From Fasciola hepatica (Eukaryota; Platyhelminthes; Trematoda; Plagiorchiida; Fasciolidae), in NCBI GenBank assembly GCA_948099385.1, contig CANUEZ040000013.1:833001-897000 (forward strand): 64,000 bases of DNA. The letters are read 5' to 3'. A program made the position numbers and the translations under genes. Shown here piece after piece: positions 10,106 through 20,048 of this stretch (position 1 is the stretch's first letter; the number at the start of each line of letters is the position of its first letter). The notes below the pieces were generated by a model, which saw only the letters and a program-made list of their open reading frames with translations, searched no databases and was not told the DNA's origin.

Positions 10106-10478
10106 TGTAATGGCCGATTGCAGAAAATCCCCACTAAAAACACCGCAATTTCATGTTTTTAACATCGCCTACTCGTTTACACTGTGGGCTTGTTTTCGTG
10201 CACTGTATGTTTTCATGGACCAACGTTTGTTTGTTCGCGTCCAGCGCGCTACTCTGTTATATTCTTATTCTGGACCGGTGTAACACACGTGCTCTTTTCT
10301 CGCACCTCGCAATTTAGTTCTCATTCTCTGAGTCCCTGTGATCGTATGATTGAAGTTCGTATCTTGTTCATGTCATTGTTCATTTGATAACCTAGCATCG
10401 TAGAATTTCACGGATAATCGCGTTCTGATTTCGGGATCCGTTTCGAATTTGGCTACGTATTGCTCAAAAGCGTTTACA
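10106..10478 (+). mobile_element. Solo LTR nested in the Gypsy RNase H
   Basis: The 373-bp insert begins TGTAATGGCC and ends CGTTTACA, giving TGTAA/TTACA inverted ends. The identical pentamer GTGTT on both sides is its target duplication. It is a diverged copy of the minus-oriented LTR at 737-1114. Open frames inside it (for example 10184-10387) are LTR sequence and not genes. It shows that a third Gypsy family, distinct from the element it hit, was active after that element inserted. Confidence 0.92.
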
Positions 10479-10483
10479 GTGTT
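10479..10483. repeat. Target-site duplication, right copy
   Basis: GTGTT, identical to 10101-10105. Confidence 0.85.
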
Positions 10484-10705
10484 CACAGATCATAAACCAC
10501 TAGTGTACTCTCTCCAGTCAGCTTCTGACCGATGTTCGCCATGCGAGATTCGCCACCTAGGATATGTTTCGAATTTTACTACGGATGTTAGTCATGTCTC
10601 TGGGGCACATCATCCCGTAAAAGACTCACTCTCACGCGTCCGCTATTTGGACGACCCACTACCGATAGACATGGGCCTGGAAGCAGTCTCCGCAGCCTGA
10701 AGCAA
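10479..10705 (+). pseudogene. RNase H, C-terminal part (plus-strand Gypsy element)
   Basis: From 10481 the plus strand reads FTDHKPLVYSLQSASDRCSP, followed by CEIRHLGYVSNFTTDVSHV and VKDSLSRVR. This is the conserved end of Gypsy RNase H (VFTDHKPL.F.L....D..SPR..RHLDFISQF..DI.H..G..N.VADALSR). The frame stays open to 10700. It is among the best preserved parts of the element. Confidence 0.9.
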
Positions 10706-10719
10706 TAGATCCAAGGGTT

Positions 10720-11790
10720 GAGCAGCTCCCTGCTTCCAGTGCCAGTGACCCTCACAACCTCGGACGTAATTATCATATCCGATGTCACAAGGTCGACTCC
10801 GACTACTAGTTCTCATCAATCTTTGCCAACTATTCTTTATCAGCCTTCACTACTGATCGCATCCTGGCGCAACCGCCCCAGTGAAACTAGTCACCGAGCG
10901 AATCGTTAAACCTTGCTTCAAACGCGACTTGCCTCTTTGGGCCGAGTATTTCTTAAACCCCAACGCGTAAAAATGCATCGTCCCGCCATATATACTCGAG
11001 GCACATTCTCTGAGCCGGACGCACTCTTTCACCATGTGCATGTGGTTCTTGTGGGACCTTTCGCACCATCCGTTGGCTACCTCGACATCCTCGAGAGTGT
11101 TGATCGTTTCACCCGCCGGCTGCAGTTTATACCTACTTCCCGTCCCACCTCGGAGGAGGCTTAAGGGGCATTTCTAGCCGGCCGGGTGGGTCATTTCGGT
11201 TGCCATGCCATCGTGACCAGCGACGGCCGTTCTCATATCGACGGTGCCTTCCACGAGCTACTGAACGCATTCGGTTGCAAACAATAAAAAGGCAGCCCCC
11301 ATGCTCAGAATAATAGCATGATGGAGCTCCTCAGTAGCCGACTAAAGGCTGCCCCCTGTGCCCGTTGCAATCCTTGTGTTACCGATTGTTTTCTTAGGAC
11401 TGCGAAACACCGCTAAGGCCGACATGGGCTTTACTTCGGATGAGATGGTTTTTGTTTGCCCACCGCGATATTCCGTTGAGGTGGATCCTCCACTACCACG
11501 TGTGAACTTTAACGACGGGGGCCAAGTAGAACAGCTGTCATACAAAATGTATGTGCTAATGTCCACCCCTCCACTAGGACAAACCCACCACCCTAGCGAC
11601 CGCTAGCCATGTGTTCATTCAAGTGGACTCGGTGCAACTACCACTACAAGCCGCCTACTCTGACCCGCCTCGCGTCGTCCAGCGAAAGGGAAAGAAACGC
11701 GCGGCAGAGGTAAAAGGCAGGAAACAGACCATCAGCAGAAATCACCTTAAACCCGCGTTCATGGAGGTGGAACCCACTCCAAGCTAACCA
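10720..11790 (+). pseudogene. Integrase remnant (plus-strand Gypsy element)
   Basis: The stretch 11023-11164 reads DALFHHVHVVLVGPFAPSVG and then VDRFTRRLQFIP, matching the start of the integrase core (FxHVHVDIVGPLPPS.GY..LLT.IDRFTRWPEA.P). The first catalytic Asp position is Val here. After a stop come HFGCHAIVTSDGRSHIDGAF and LLNAFGCKQ, which keep the second Asp. Later frames give FIQVDSVQLPLQAAYSDPP near 11610-11670 and ISRNHLKPAF near 11740, the C-terminal tail. Several stops and shifts make it dead. Confidence 0.85.
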
Positions 11791-12576
11791 CTCAGTTCCC
11801 CCACCTGCTCATAACCCTTGGTTATTCGTAGGCTCCCCATTACCGGTTGCGACACCAAACTCCACGGAAGATACAGCGGCACCAGCTGATAGGAGAAGTC
11901 TGCGAGCAGCGACTGCAAACGAGGTCTTCTGAATTTCTAACAGTGGTATATATTCCAGTTTGCTTTGCATATTCCTTTTGTAAATCGTTTAGTAAGGCAC
12001 GACCACGGGACCACTTAGTTTACCCCGGCAGAAGTAGTGGTGGCCGGCGTCGGTCCCATGTGCCCCTCTCAATCGAACATCCGCCAGCGCCCTGAAGTGT
12101 ACCTTTCTTGGGTTTCTTGCCCCCCAACTGATCCTATTTGATAGAACCACGTAGACCCTCAGGATCTCGCATGGCTCAGGAGCAACGCCCATTTGGTCGT
12201 TATTGGAATCATTTACCGCCGGATAACGACTCGCCCACCAAGCCAATAACAACCACAGGCAAAAGGAACTTTAGAAAATGCCGACAGCGACAAACGCTAC
12301 AACACTATCACCACTGCCAAGTAGCAAGGGGGATCAACTGGGCCGGATTCAGCTTTGAGGAGAAAGCAACTTTATGATGGATGCACAGGCACCAGATAGG
12401 CTTGTGCTGGCCTTGTCGTTGCGCTCGATCGTTGCGGGGGGGGGGGAGGGGGGGGGGAGAAGAGAGAACGGAAAGCTTCTCTGTCCGAGAACGGCGTACC
12501 AACCACGGCTGGAAGCCCAGCCTAGTCGGCCTTCTAAGGGGAGACTTCTGTTGTGCCACTGATGTGGCGCACGAAT
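11791..12576. other. Region between integrase and the right LTR repeat
   Basis: Weak Gypsy-like C-terminal coding may continue to about 11935 (ATPNSTEDTAAPADRRSL). After that there is no recognisable protein. The stretch ends just before the right direct repeat and includes a strong G-run. It may include the rest of the 3' LTR. Confidence 0.45.
12436..12457. repeat. Poly-G tract
   Basis: Twenty-one G in 22 bases, interrupted by one A. Such a tract can form a G-quadruplex on the plus strand and is prone to assembly length error. Confidence 0.95.
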
Positions 12577-12804
12577 ACAAAGACTAACGAATTGGTTCAC
12601 CTGAACAATTGCCGAATTTGGTGGGGGCACTTGTTCCGCCTGTCTACACCAACAACACGCCTTTGCGCTCCTCTAATAAGCACGTCATCCCAACCCAGAT
12701 TCTTGAGTTTTTCTCCCTTGCGCTGGTAAGTATAATCGTTATCGTGTCACTAAACAAAGAACAGGGGCTATAGGCTCTATACGGGTTCTGAATCAACTCA
12801 CGAG
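12577..12804 (+). repeat. Right member of the direct-repeat pair, probable 3' LTR segment
   Basis: Direct repeat of 4276-4503 with scattered substitutions and no net length change. It closes the plus-strand Gypsy element. It ends about 440 bp before the FHIP start codon, so if it kept promoter activity it could influence that gene. Confidence 0.65.
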
Positions 12805-13245
12805 ACTCCCTAACTACCCACTAGATTGCCCATATTCTGTCAGTTCAAAGGTGTTGGTCTACAGAGCCGCCAAAAGACACAACGAAGAATTTATCGTAAT
12901 TTATCGGTATACCCTATTCCACCGACCAGGGTCAGGTTGCACCAATGGCCGATTGCTTTTGTGTACTTGAAACCTTCAGGTAATCCAGCCTATGGTGTCC
13001 ACGAATTCAGTTCCTGGGAGATCGAATGATTGATAGAAGTCTCTCAAAACTTGGGAGTCTTTCTACTGCTTCATGATTTTAGGAATTTGGATTTGTTTGT
13101 TTGTTTACCTGGCCGAGAGTTTATTTTTCCTTGCGCGTTCTGCGAAATGGCGAGTTAATGTTGCAGACATGTGACGTAAACTTTCATCTGGATTTTTCAG
13201 TCAAGATTTTGTGTTCCTCCTATTTCATTCGCATATTACCAAGTT
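12805..13245 (+). promoter_or_regulatory. Upstream region and putative 5' untranslated region of FHIP
   Basis: There is no coding signal here. Composition falls from GC-rich transposon to AT-rich gene DNA. A CRE-like TGACGTAA lies at 13172-13179. A strong splice-acceptor look-alike (GGATTTTTCAG) ends at 13200, 45 nt before the ATG, and the frame from 13201 to the ATG is open. It could be the acceptor of a 5'-UTR intron or of a spliced leader. No TATA box was identified with confidence. Confidence 0.4.
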
Positions 13246-13623
13246 ATGGATGAAGAAGTGTATGAAGAGGACGTTGTTCTGCTCATAAATGATTTAAAGA
13301 TAAAATGGTTCACTCTGCTGTCGAGAGTTGATGCTTGTAAGTTCTGCCAGCTATTTAATGTGCGTCCAAAAGCTCCAACGATAGATGAAACGGTTCTTAC
13401 ATCATTGAACAGCATAGCAAACGTATTGATATCAAATCGTCCTGCAGATCCATCATGCGACATTCTATTCGAGGCCGCATTGAGATTGGGAGTCTTCGAG
13501 TCCATCTTCCGGTGGAACTTTGTATTTTGCGGTGCTGATCTTGAGGCATTCAAAGCTAAAGAGCTTCAGTTTTATGATACCTTAATCACGGGAGATGGAA
13601 AGCAATACCTGAGGTATCCAGAA
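13246..13623 (+). CDS. FHIP: FHIP1-type FTS-Hook-interacting protein, exon 1 (residues 1-126)
   Basis: FHIP proteins (FAM160/RAI16-like family) join FTS and Hook proteins in the FHF complex, which tethers dynein-dynactin to Rab-marked endosomes. Exon 1 starts at ATG 13246 and ends with Glu before a GTGAGT donor, giving 126 codons in phase 0. The residues SCDILFEAALRLGVFESIFR and, later, KELQFYDTLI...QYLRYPE match the family's early helical repeat (CLE..LR..VLE.L......LELLRFFEELV....HPLL). The ATG is the first in this frame after the acceptor-like site at 13200, but because the frame is open back to that site, extra upstream residues cannot be excluded. It is the only gene in the window identified with confidence. 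Confidence 0.85.
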
Positions 13624-13772
13624 GTGAGTTCGAGCTCCAGGGCTCCAGTTCGCTAATGCTCTGTCGCCTAGAATTATGTTTAAATAAAAATGGGATAGTT
13701 ATGTAGTTACGGTACCCTATGCATTTTTATCCCAAAAGTCTGCTTATAAATCCAAGCTATCTTAATAGTTTT

Positions 13773-13794
13773 TAAAGTAATTTAAATTACTTTA
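13773..13794. repeat. Perfect 22-bp AT-rich palindrome
   Basis: TAAAGTAATTT followed by its exact complement. The symmetry extends imperfectly (CTTAATA on the left, TATTAAG on the right) to about 13761-13803. Confidence 0.85.
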
Positions 13795-16199
13795 GTATTA
13801 AGGAAGTTACGTAAATTATATGACAAATAACCTTATGCTGTTACGAGCACAGGAGCATATTAGGTTAAAAGTGAGAATTTTCACTGATGCCTGACACAAT
13901 TAGTCAACATCTTCGAAGATGCCTCAAGAAAAATGCCCATTCCGTAGTTTTTCATAAGCATAATTTGTATATGTGCATCATAGGTGTTGATTTTCTGTCA
14001 CGTTGTGGTTTTATTGTCGAACATGTCTATCAAAGTAGTGGTTTTTAACGATAGAATATCGAGGTTTGCGAAAATTTATTTGACCCTTGCCGCAGAGACT
14101 GAGAGTAGTACGCCGGGAGACATACTATCGACAGGACGTTTAGGTCTTTAACTAATGAAATAACACCATATATTTAAAGACAGGACTTTAAGATGGCTGC
14201 AATTGAAATACTTTTTCTCTGTATAGAATTGTACCGGTATGCCATGCCCAGACACAGGGCCAGGGTATGAAATATGTTGCCGGGGAAAGGGTTGGATAAA
14301 ACAACGGAGATTTATGTTTGAAACCCATGAAAGGGATACGGGTCTCATACGCGCTTTGAATCGGAGTGCTGTTCATTTGCATCTTAATGCATCTTGATAG
14401 GTTCCTTGCTACCACAAAACGAATAAAAAACTGGAGGCAATGTGAAATCATAAATACCTACCCCAACGGCACAACCTAATAGTCAGTAACCGTCCAGCTA
14501 GCAGAACTGTGCGTTCACATAGTGCACTGATATTTTTATAGATCCATTCTGGACAAAAGATATGTTTTTCGACGTATCCCTTTGTGTGACTTTGACTCTT
14601 AAGCTAGAATTTTTATTGAATGTATGAAACGAATCCAACCCCTAACCAAATCTGCTGTAGCAAAGTTGACGGCTATCAGAGTTGATTTGCGATGACAGTT
14701 TGAAACTTATGCTATCAGTTTTATTTGAGAGCGACTTGCAACCTTCTGTCACCACCGGCCATCGTACTTAAGTGCTTATATGAGTGCGATGAGTAACATA
14801 GTATAGTGAAATAAATTGAAGACAGCATGCTTGTGAATGTTAATCCTTTTCGTAGCTCAGATTAACAGCTCTCTAAGACTCCTGATTAACTAGTTTTGCG
14901 TTTGTATTGCAAAGAGTACGACTTTAAGTTTGATGAGATAGTCATTTTATGATATAAAGAGAATTTAAATTGTTTAAAATTGTGAGATTTTCCGTTGAAA
15001 AAGTAAAAACAGAGGAGTAATCGAACTTTGGTTTTTTTCATAAAGCTGTTAGTTAAATTAAGACTTCGACACATTTAGCCACGAATGAGAGTCAGAATCT
15101 TTCTGCCGGAACCGATCACTTATCGTGGAGGAAAAAAGAATATAAATGCATTTTGTAATAAGAATGCGACCGCTTTGTCCACTACGGCAAAGTTTCACCG
15201 GGAAACAAAACCTGTAATGATGTGTACATTCAGTAGCTGTTATTTCAGTATCACTTATGAAATCTTTTGTGGGGAGCAGTTATCAATAAAGGTAGTCAAT
15301 TTGTCCCTTCCATATTTGAAACCATGTTATGGAACAGTTCGGGATATTCCTGGAAATATTTACAGCAGTGACAGGTGTTGGTATTCACGAGAGAGCCTAT
15401 TTATCTAGCGCAGTGTATTGGGCTTAAATGTACGTATCTACGAAATGGAGGATAATTTGTTACTTTTGAAAGCTGTCCACGCTGTGTTAAAACAGCTGAC
15501 AGTCAGATACTTCAGATAGGAAGTGGAGCAAAAAGGCTGTACAAAATAGATGTTGTCGTATAAATGCTAATTTTTTAAATATTCTATTTTTACTCGGCAG
15601 CAGATGATTCAATTCCTTATCAGACATGGATCATATCATATCTGAATGTTTCGTTAATCAGTTGTTTGTGTTCTTTGTTGAAACTTCGTAGACTAATCCT
15701 TGAATTACTTATCTGGGTTTGTATTAACTGAAACGATTTAAATAAGCCACACAACTTAAAAAAATCATCCTATGTTTGTGGAAAATACTTGATGTACTAC
15801 TTTTCTATTTTCATAAATCAGACAGAGGGAGTCCTCCCGTAAAAGGGTCAAAATTTACTGTTTAAAATTACTCATTTTTCGAGTACAACGTCACCGCACA
15901 ATCAATATATTGTTTAGTTACCGCTGGAATTGTCGTCGTCCACTTGTCTCACCACATCAGGAGGTAGGAAGTTCCAGTTACCTATGATGAACGAAAAAGC
16001 CACGTGATCGTAAAAGTGAAATGCGGTGGGCCAGATAAATTTTAACCGGAATAATTGATTTGCACATCAGAAGGCCGAGGGTTTAGTGATGCAAACAGCC
16101 AAAATTAATCAAAATAGTTTATAATAGAATGACTGTTTGCGTGGTTTTACAACAGTCCAATATTTTGAGATGCTGCAAATGTTAGAAGTTGTTCACTTT

Positions 16200-16275
16200 G
16201 GCTAGATTCGAGCCCAAGCATGGTTATTGCCCTAGCTTTGGCACAGCTAGTGCTGTACCAGCTAAACTACAAGCC
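16200..16275 (-). repeat. tRNA-like sequence (tRNA pseudogene or SINE head)
   Basis: The minus strand reads as a 76-nt tRNA-like unit: a D-arm/A-box segment TAGTTTAGCTGGTACAGC, an anticodon hairpin of five or six base pairs (TAGCT/AGCTA) around a 7-nt loop GTGCCAA with the triplet GCC, and a B-box-like GGGCTCGAATC. Acceptor ends GGCT/AGCC pair, but two of seven acceptor positions and the T-stem do not. I infer a tRNA-derived relic, not a working tRNA. Confidence 0.5.
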
Positions 16276-17041
16276 AGTCAGAGGGAATATGAATATTTCG
16301 CATATCGGTTTCATAGTTTATCACACGAATCACAATAGTACATGGTATCCGCCGCAGTGAACTTATTCATATTTCAACATCTCGATTAACCTAAAACGTT
16401 TTTCAAATCCGCAATAGTTTACTTCATTACCTAAAATATTTCAATAAAGCGAACACTAAGTTAAACAGGTCTCTCTTCGTGTTTTCATCGTTACTTTGTT
16501 GCAACTTGAAATATGTGGGCGAAGGACAAGCTGTGTAAAGGGCAAAATGTATCCTCTTATCCTGATAGTGAAGGAAGTGGCAAACACTTAGCACGGTTGT
16601 ACAATGCCAAGTCTATTATTTTTCCCAATATCCGCGTCAACGCTGTGTGATCTACTTGCAACCACACGTACCAAACATTTGTGTTTTACTTTAGGCCGTA
16701 TCTGCATAGGTCGGAACGAAAATATTACGTGGATCACACTCGGTTTATTATCTTCCCTTGCCACAAATTTGATTTTGTGACAGCTTATTGAGTTTGTTGT
16801 AACCAAGATGTGATCAACTGAACAGAACCATAACGTTGATTTTAAACTTATTAAAATGCTTAGCGATACAAATGGTAGACGCAGCCAAGTGCGGTTAAAA
16901 ATCCAGCTAACCAAGACCTAAAATTCTCTCCGCATTTAGAGGTAAAACAGTAATGATGTATCAGCGTCTTTCTTATTGCAATTTCTTCATCGTGTTCATT
17001 ACACTGGAGATGCTTCAAACTTTGAACGTATTTATTTTCAG

Positions 17042-17647
17042 TTTGCAATCCCACTTTTGGCTACCCTGCATCACTGTGCCATCCGGTCAAGTTTGTCTGT
17101 AGAACGAGTGCTGGTTCGCACTTTGAACTCGGTTTGTGCTGCTATGTGCGCGCAGTTTACTGAATCGATGGAAGTTGCGGATTCTGTATATCCAAATGAG
17201 AGAAGCAGCAGTACTCGAGAGTCCGGAGTTGAGCTGACAGAAGACCTTTCGTTTTTCCGTCGATTGAGCATGGGTCTCGTGGCTGACTGTCGCCATAAAA
17301 TGAGTTCAAAACTGACCCAGCTAAATATTGAGTCCATTCACACAGCAAATGAACTTAACTCACTCCATGCAGATGTCGATGATGCAGTAGATTGGTCTTT
17401 GTCGATCGATTCTAACACAGCTGGTCCCTCCGACACAATGGCTACATCAATCGAACGATCAATGAGTTTCACATCACGTGAAAGCTCGTGTAATATCGAC
17501 TCCATCTTTGACTTACTGATCCCGTTTGTTTTCCGGGAGGGCGATTTGGGGTGGCAGGCCAGAGATGCATTCTTACTGGTTGCTACTTATTCAAACAAGG
17601 ATGAAGATTTCAGTTACAGTTTGGCAGGAAACAGCTCCGTGTGTCCA
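17042..17647 (+). CDS. FHIP: FHIP1-type protein, exon 2 (residues 127-328)
   Basis: This exon follows a TTTATTTTCAG acceptor and ends at Pro before GTAAGT. It has 202 codons, phase 0 at both ends. It begins FAIPLLATLHHC, which continues the exon 1 helix as in FHIP1 (HPLLRH...RPLLALLGRCA). Near its end IFDLLIPFVFREGDLGWQAR and DAFLLVATYS match the family hallmark LLIPF.HREG..GQ.ARDALL. The last residues NSSVCP align with N..FCP. Between these two blocks, about 100 residues rich in Ser, Thr and acidic residues form a likely disordered linker that is poorly conserved in the family. No stop or shift is seen. With exon 3 it forms a continuous conserved sequence across the junction. Confidence 0.93.
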
Positions 17648-19874
17648 GTAAGTTTGTTCTGCTTGTTGTGAGCAATTATGTGCAACAGTTTTGATGAGTA
17701 ATTGTGTATAGTTTAAACCGGATAGTTGAATGTGCTACTTCTAACATAGCATAACAGACTACAAACACAGATTACATTTCAAAGGGCATATTTAGTAGTT
17801 TTGTCTCCCTTTACTACTACATTGTGAAAAGTCTTAGCTTGCGTTTAGTCAGACTGATCATCTAGGAAAACAGGCTGCCACCAACACCTAAATCTTGTTG
17901 AAAATACTTTGGTAAAATCAAGCGACAAAACTCCGTGTAAATACAATCAATTTACCGGCAATTGTGACTCAGATGTTTAAAAAATGATATCATCATATAA
18001 TCAAATAAGAAAATTAATTCGTAGGTCAAAATTCCGAGGGTGAACAAAACAAACCAGTCAAATTAATATAAGCGCATGTTTACCGTCGGTTCAAGTAGTT
18101 GACAGACAGTATTGTTAATCAGATTATTGATTCTAGTGAATGCTTTAATTGCTCCTTTGACTAAAATAATTTTGATTTGTGAAACATTTCTAAGAACAGC
18201 GTCAAGACATAAAGCAGAATAACGGTTTAATTTTCTGTCTGTGTTCAAACATTCAGTCTACGGAATAAAGGTTTTTCATGGCAAATAAAACCCATCAGTC
18301 TCATTTTTTGAGTTCCAACCCTTGTGACAGTTGAATAGTACAGTCAAAATTTAACTTGATGGTTAAGTCCCAAACGTCCCAAAGGGGTGTAATTGACACC
18401 CGAGTAAGGTATTATTCACCGAGCAATATGGACGGTTGCTCACGTATATTCGTTTTTATTGATAAAAGTCATTATACAAATGGAAGAACGTCCTTGGATT
18501 ATTTGGTACTACTTTAAACCTTTCAAATCTGGAAGATAATTTAACTTCTAAATAAATTCCACGTAGAGATAGAGCGTGTGGGGAAACATACACCGGAGCC
18601 TCCACAGTCTGTGGCATATTTATTCAGGGAGTTAGTTTTTTAACAGAACAAATATTTTCTCAAAATAAATTCAGTGCCTGTCAAAGCAATTAGATTTTAT
18701 CTTCGGTATGTTCAGTGGAAAAAATAAGAACAGGGAACATAAAGTACATGCATGTGAAACTTTTCACTGGCTGACAGACAAAATGATAAATTGGATGATC
18801 TATGGATTAACGTATCCACTTGTCCGGTATACTAACGCCATCAGTGCATTTATTGTTCAATATTTTCTGCTTTATTCTCTTGAAACGACATTTTGCAAGA
18901 CACTGGTTTATCTGCGGCCAATCAAAAGTTCTATTTGTTTCACACGAACTCATGGCGTATTCGAATTGTGCGCAAAAACTCATACCCTCGATGATTACGC
19001 ACAAATCAAGTTTCCGAGACTAGTTTGTGTAACTGGTTTCAGTATATTTTAAGCAGAAATTTGTGTAGATAAGTCTTCACTGCAGTTTCATTCCTTCCAG
19101 AGTTTTTCAGCATGTGAATCATGTGATGATGAAAACATGAAAAACATACCTAAGGCTAACGTCTTCCAGCACTGTTATTGAGAGTTTGGTTTGGAAGATG
19201 ACTTGACTACAGCTAACGTCTACGGTAAAGTAAAAATGCCATAAAAATGCATATTCCGAACACAGAACAGTTGTAATAAGTGCCGTTTACATTTTGAAAA
19301 CATTCCGTTGGTCCAATTGAATAAAACCCACATTCTAGTCAGTCTAAGGACAGATGCATACGATTGTAATGCATTTCACCAGCTTTATTTCATAGCAGTA
19401 AGACTGTGTGGCTCATCTTGAGTTTCACGACGTCCGCTAATAACGCTATCAAAGTAACCGTGAATAAGACTAAATCGGATTTTCTCATATGTTTATTGAG
19501 GGAGATTTCAAACCTACTTCGTAAATATCTTGAAAAGTAATGAAACTTTAGTCTTTCATTTTCCTTTTCGGTTAGCCTCCTCTTAGATTTATATGTACTT
19601 TGCCGTTCGGCGTCTAATAAAGCATTCCTTAGGTTTCATATTTCACTAAGACTGGTTTTTTTAAGCAGAAGTTTTAGTCATACCATGTTCAACTGACTGC
19701 CTTTTTATTGATCTTCTAATGCAAATCGATAACTCAAAAGTACACTTCAGTAGAATCACAAACACAGCTAGTATTAGAACAGCTCAAATTGCGAATGCAT
19801 AGTTAAATGATAGTTTAGGTTACCAGATGGCTATTTACTCTATTTTGGTGTATCTGCTTCTTTCCATCGCACAG
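17648..19874 (+). other. FHIP intron 2
   Basis: 2.2 kb from GTAAGT to CGCACAG. It is AT-rich. The open frames (for example 18708-19052) look random. I recognise no transposon protein. Confidence 0.75.
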
Positions 19875-20048
19875 GTTATTGCGACCGGTTTGGCCACACT
19901 GTATGCGGAACTTCCACGCGAAATGATTTCAAACAATTATCCTCAGTCGTGGCCAGAATTGATCCAGACAGTAGAAGAACAGGAGCAGAAGAGTACACAG
20001 TTTATCGAGTTTTTCGGTGCATTGGAATTCTGTGAATCGGTTTTGGAG
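19875..20048 (+). CDS. FHIP: FHIP1-type protein, exon 3 (residues 329-386)
   Basis: 58 codons, phase 0 at both ends, from a CATCGCACAG acceptor to a GTTAGC donor (a weaker than usual donor). The sequence VIATGLATLYAELPREM matches the FHIP1 block VLATGLSGLYSSLPRKI that directly follows FCP in relatives, and FFGALEFCESVLE matches FL.SLEFCNAVIQ. This block separates FHIP1 from FHIP2 paralogues, so I place the gene in the FHIP1 (FAM160A) branch. The middle of the exon (QSWPELIQTVEEQEQ) is more hydrophilic and corresponds to the variable stretch of the family. Confidence 0.95.

Larger units (their letters stand above)
4504..12576 (+). mobile_element. Degenerate plus-strand Ty3/Gypsy element with nested insertions (internal region)
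   Basis: Between the two direct repeats, plus-strand translation shows gag (about 4.7-5.6 kb), protease (5.6-5.95), the start of reverse transcriptase (6.03-6.31), the rest of reverse transcriptase (9.25-9.79), RNase H (9.79-10.70, split) and integrase (10.72-11.79). The order is that of Ty3/Gypsy, and the style matches trematode CsRn1-like elements. The gap between 6.31 and 9.25 kb is an insert holding a CR1-like LINE. A solo LTR splits RNase H. Stops and shifts abound, so the element is long dead. Confidence 0.8.
13624..17041 (+). other. FHIP intron 1
   Basis: 3.4 kb, GTGAGT to TTTTCAG. It contains a 22-bp perfect palindrome at 13773-13794 and a minus-strand tRNA-like sequence at 16200-16275. 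An open frame of 107 codons (15085-15408) resembles nothing known. Otherwise I see only AT-rich unique-looking sequence. Confidence 0.7.
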
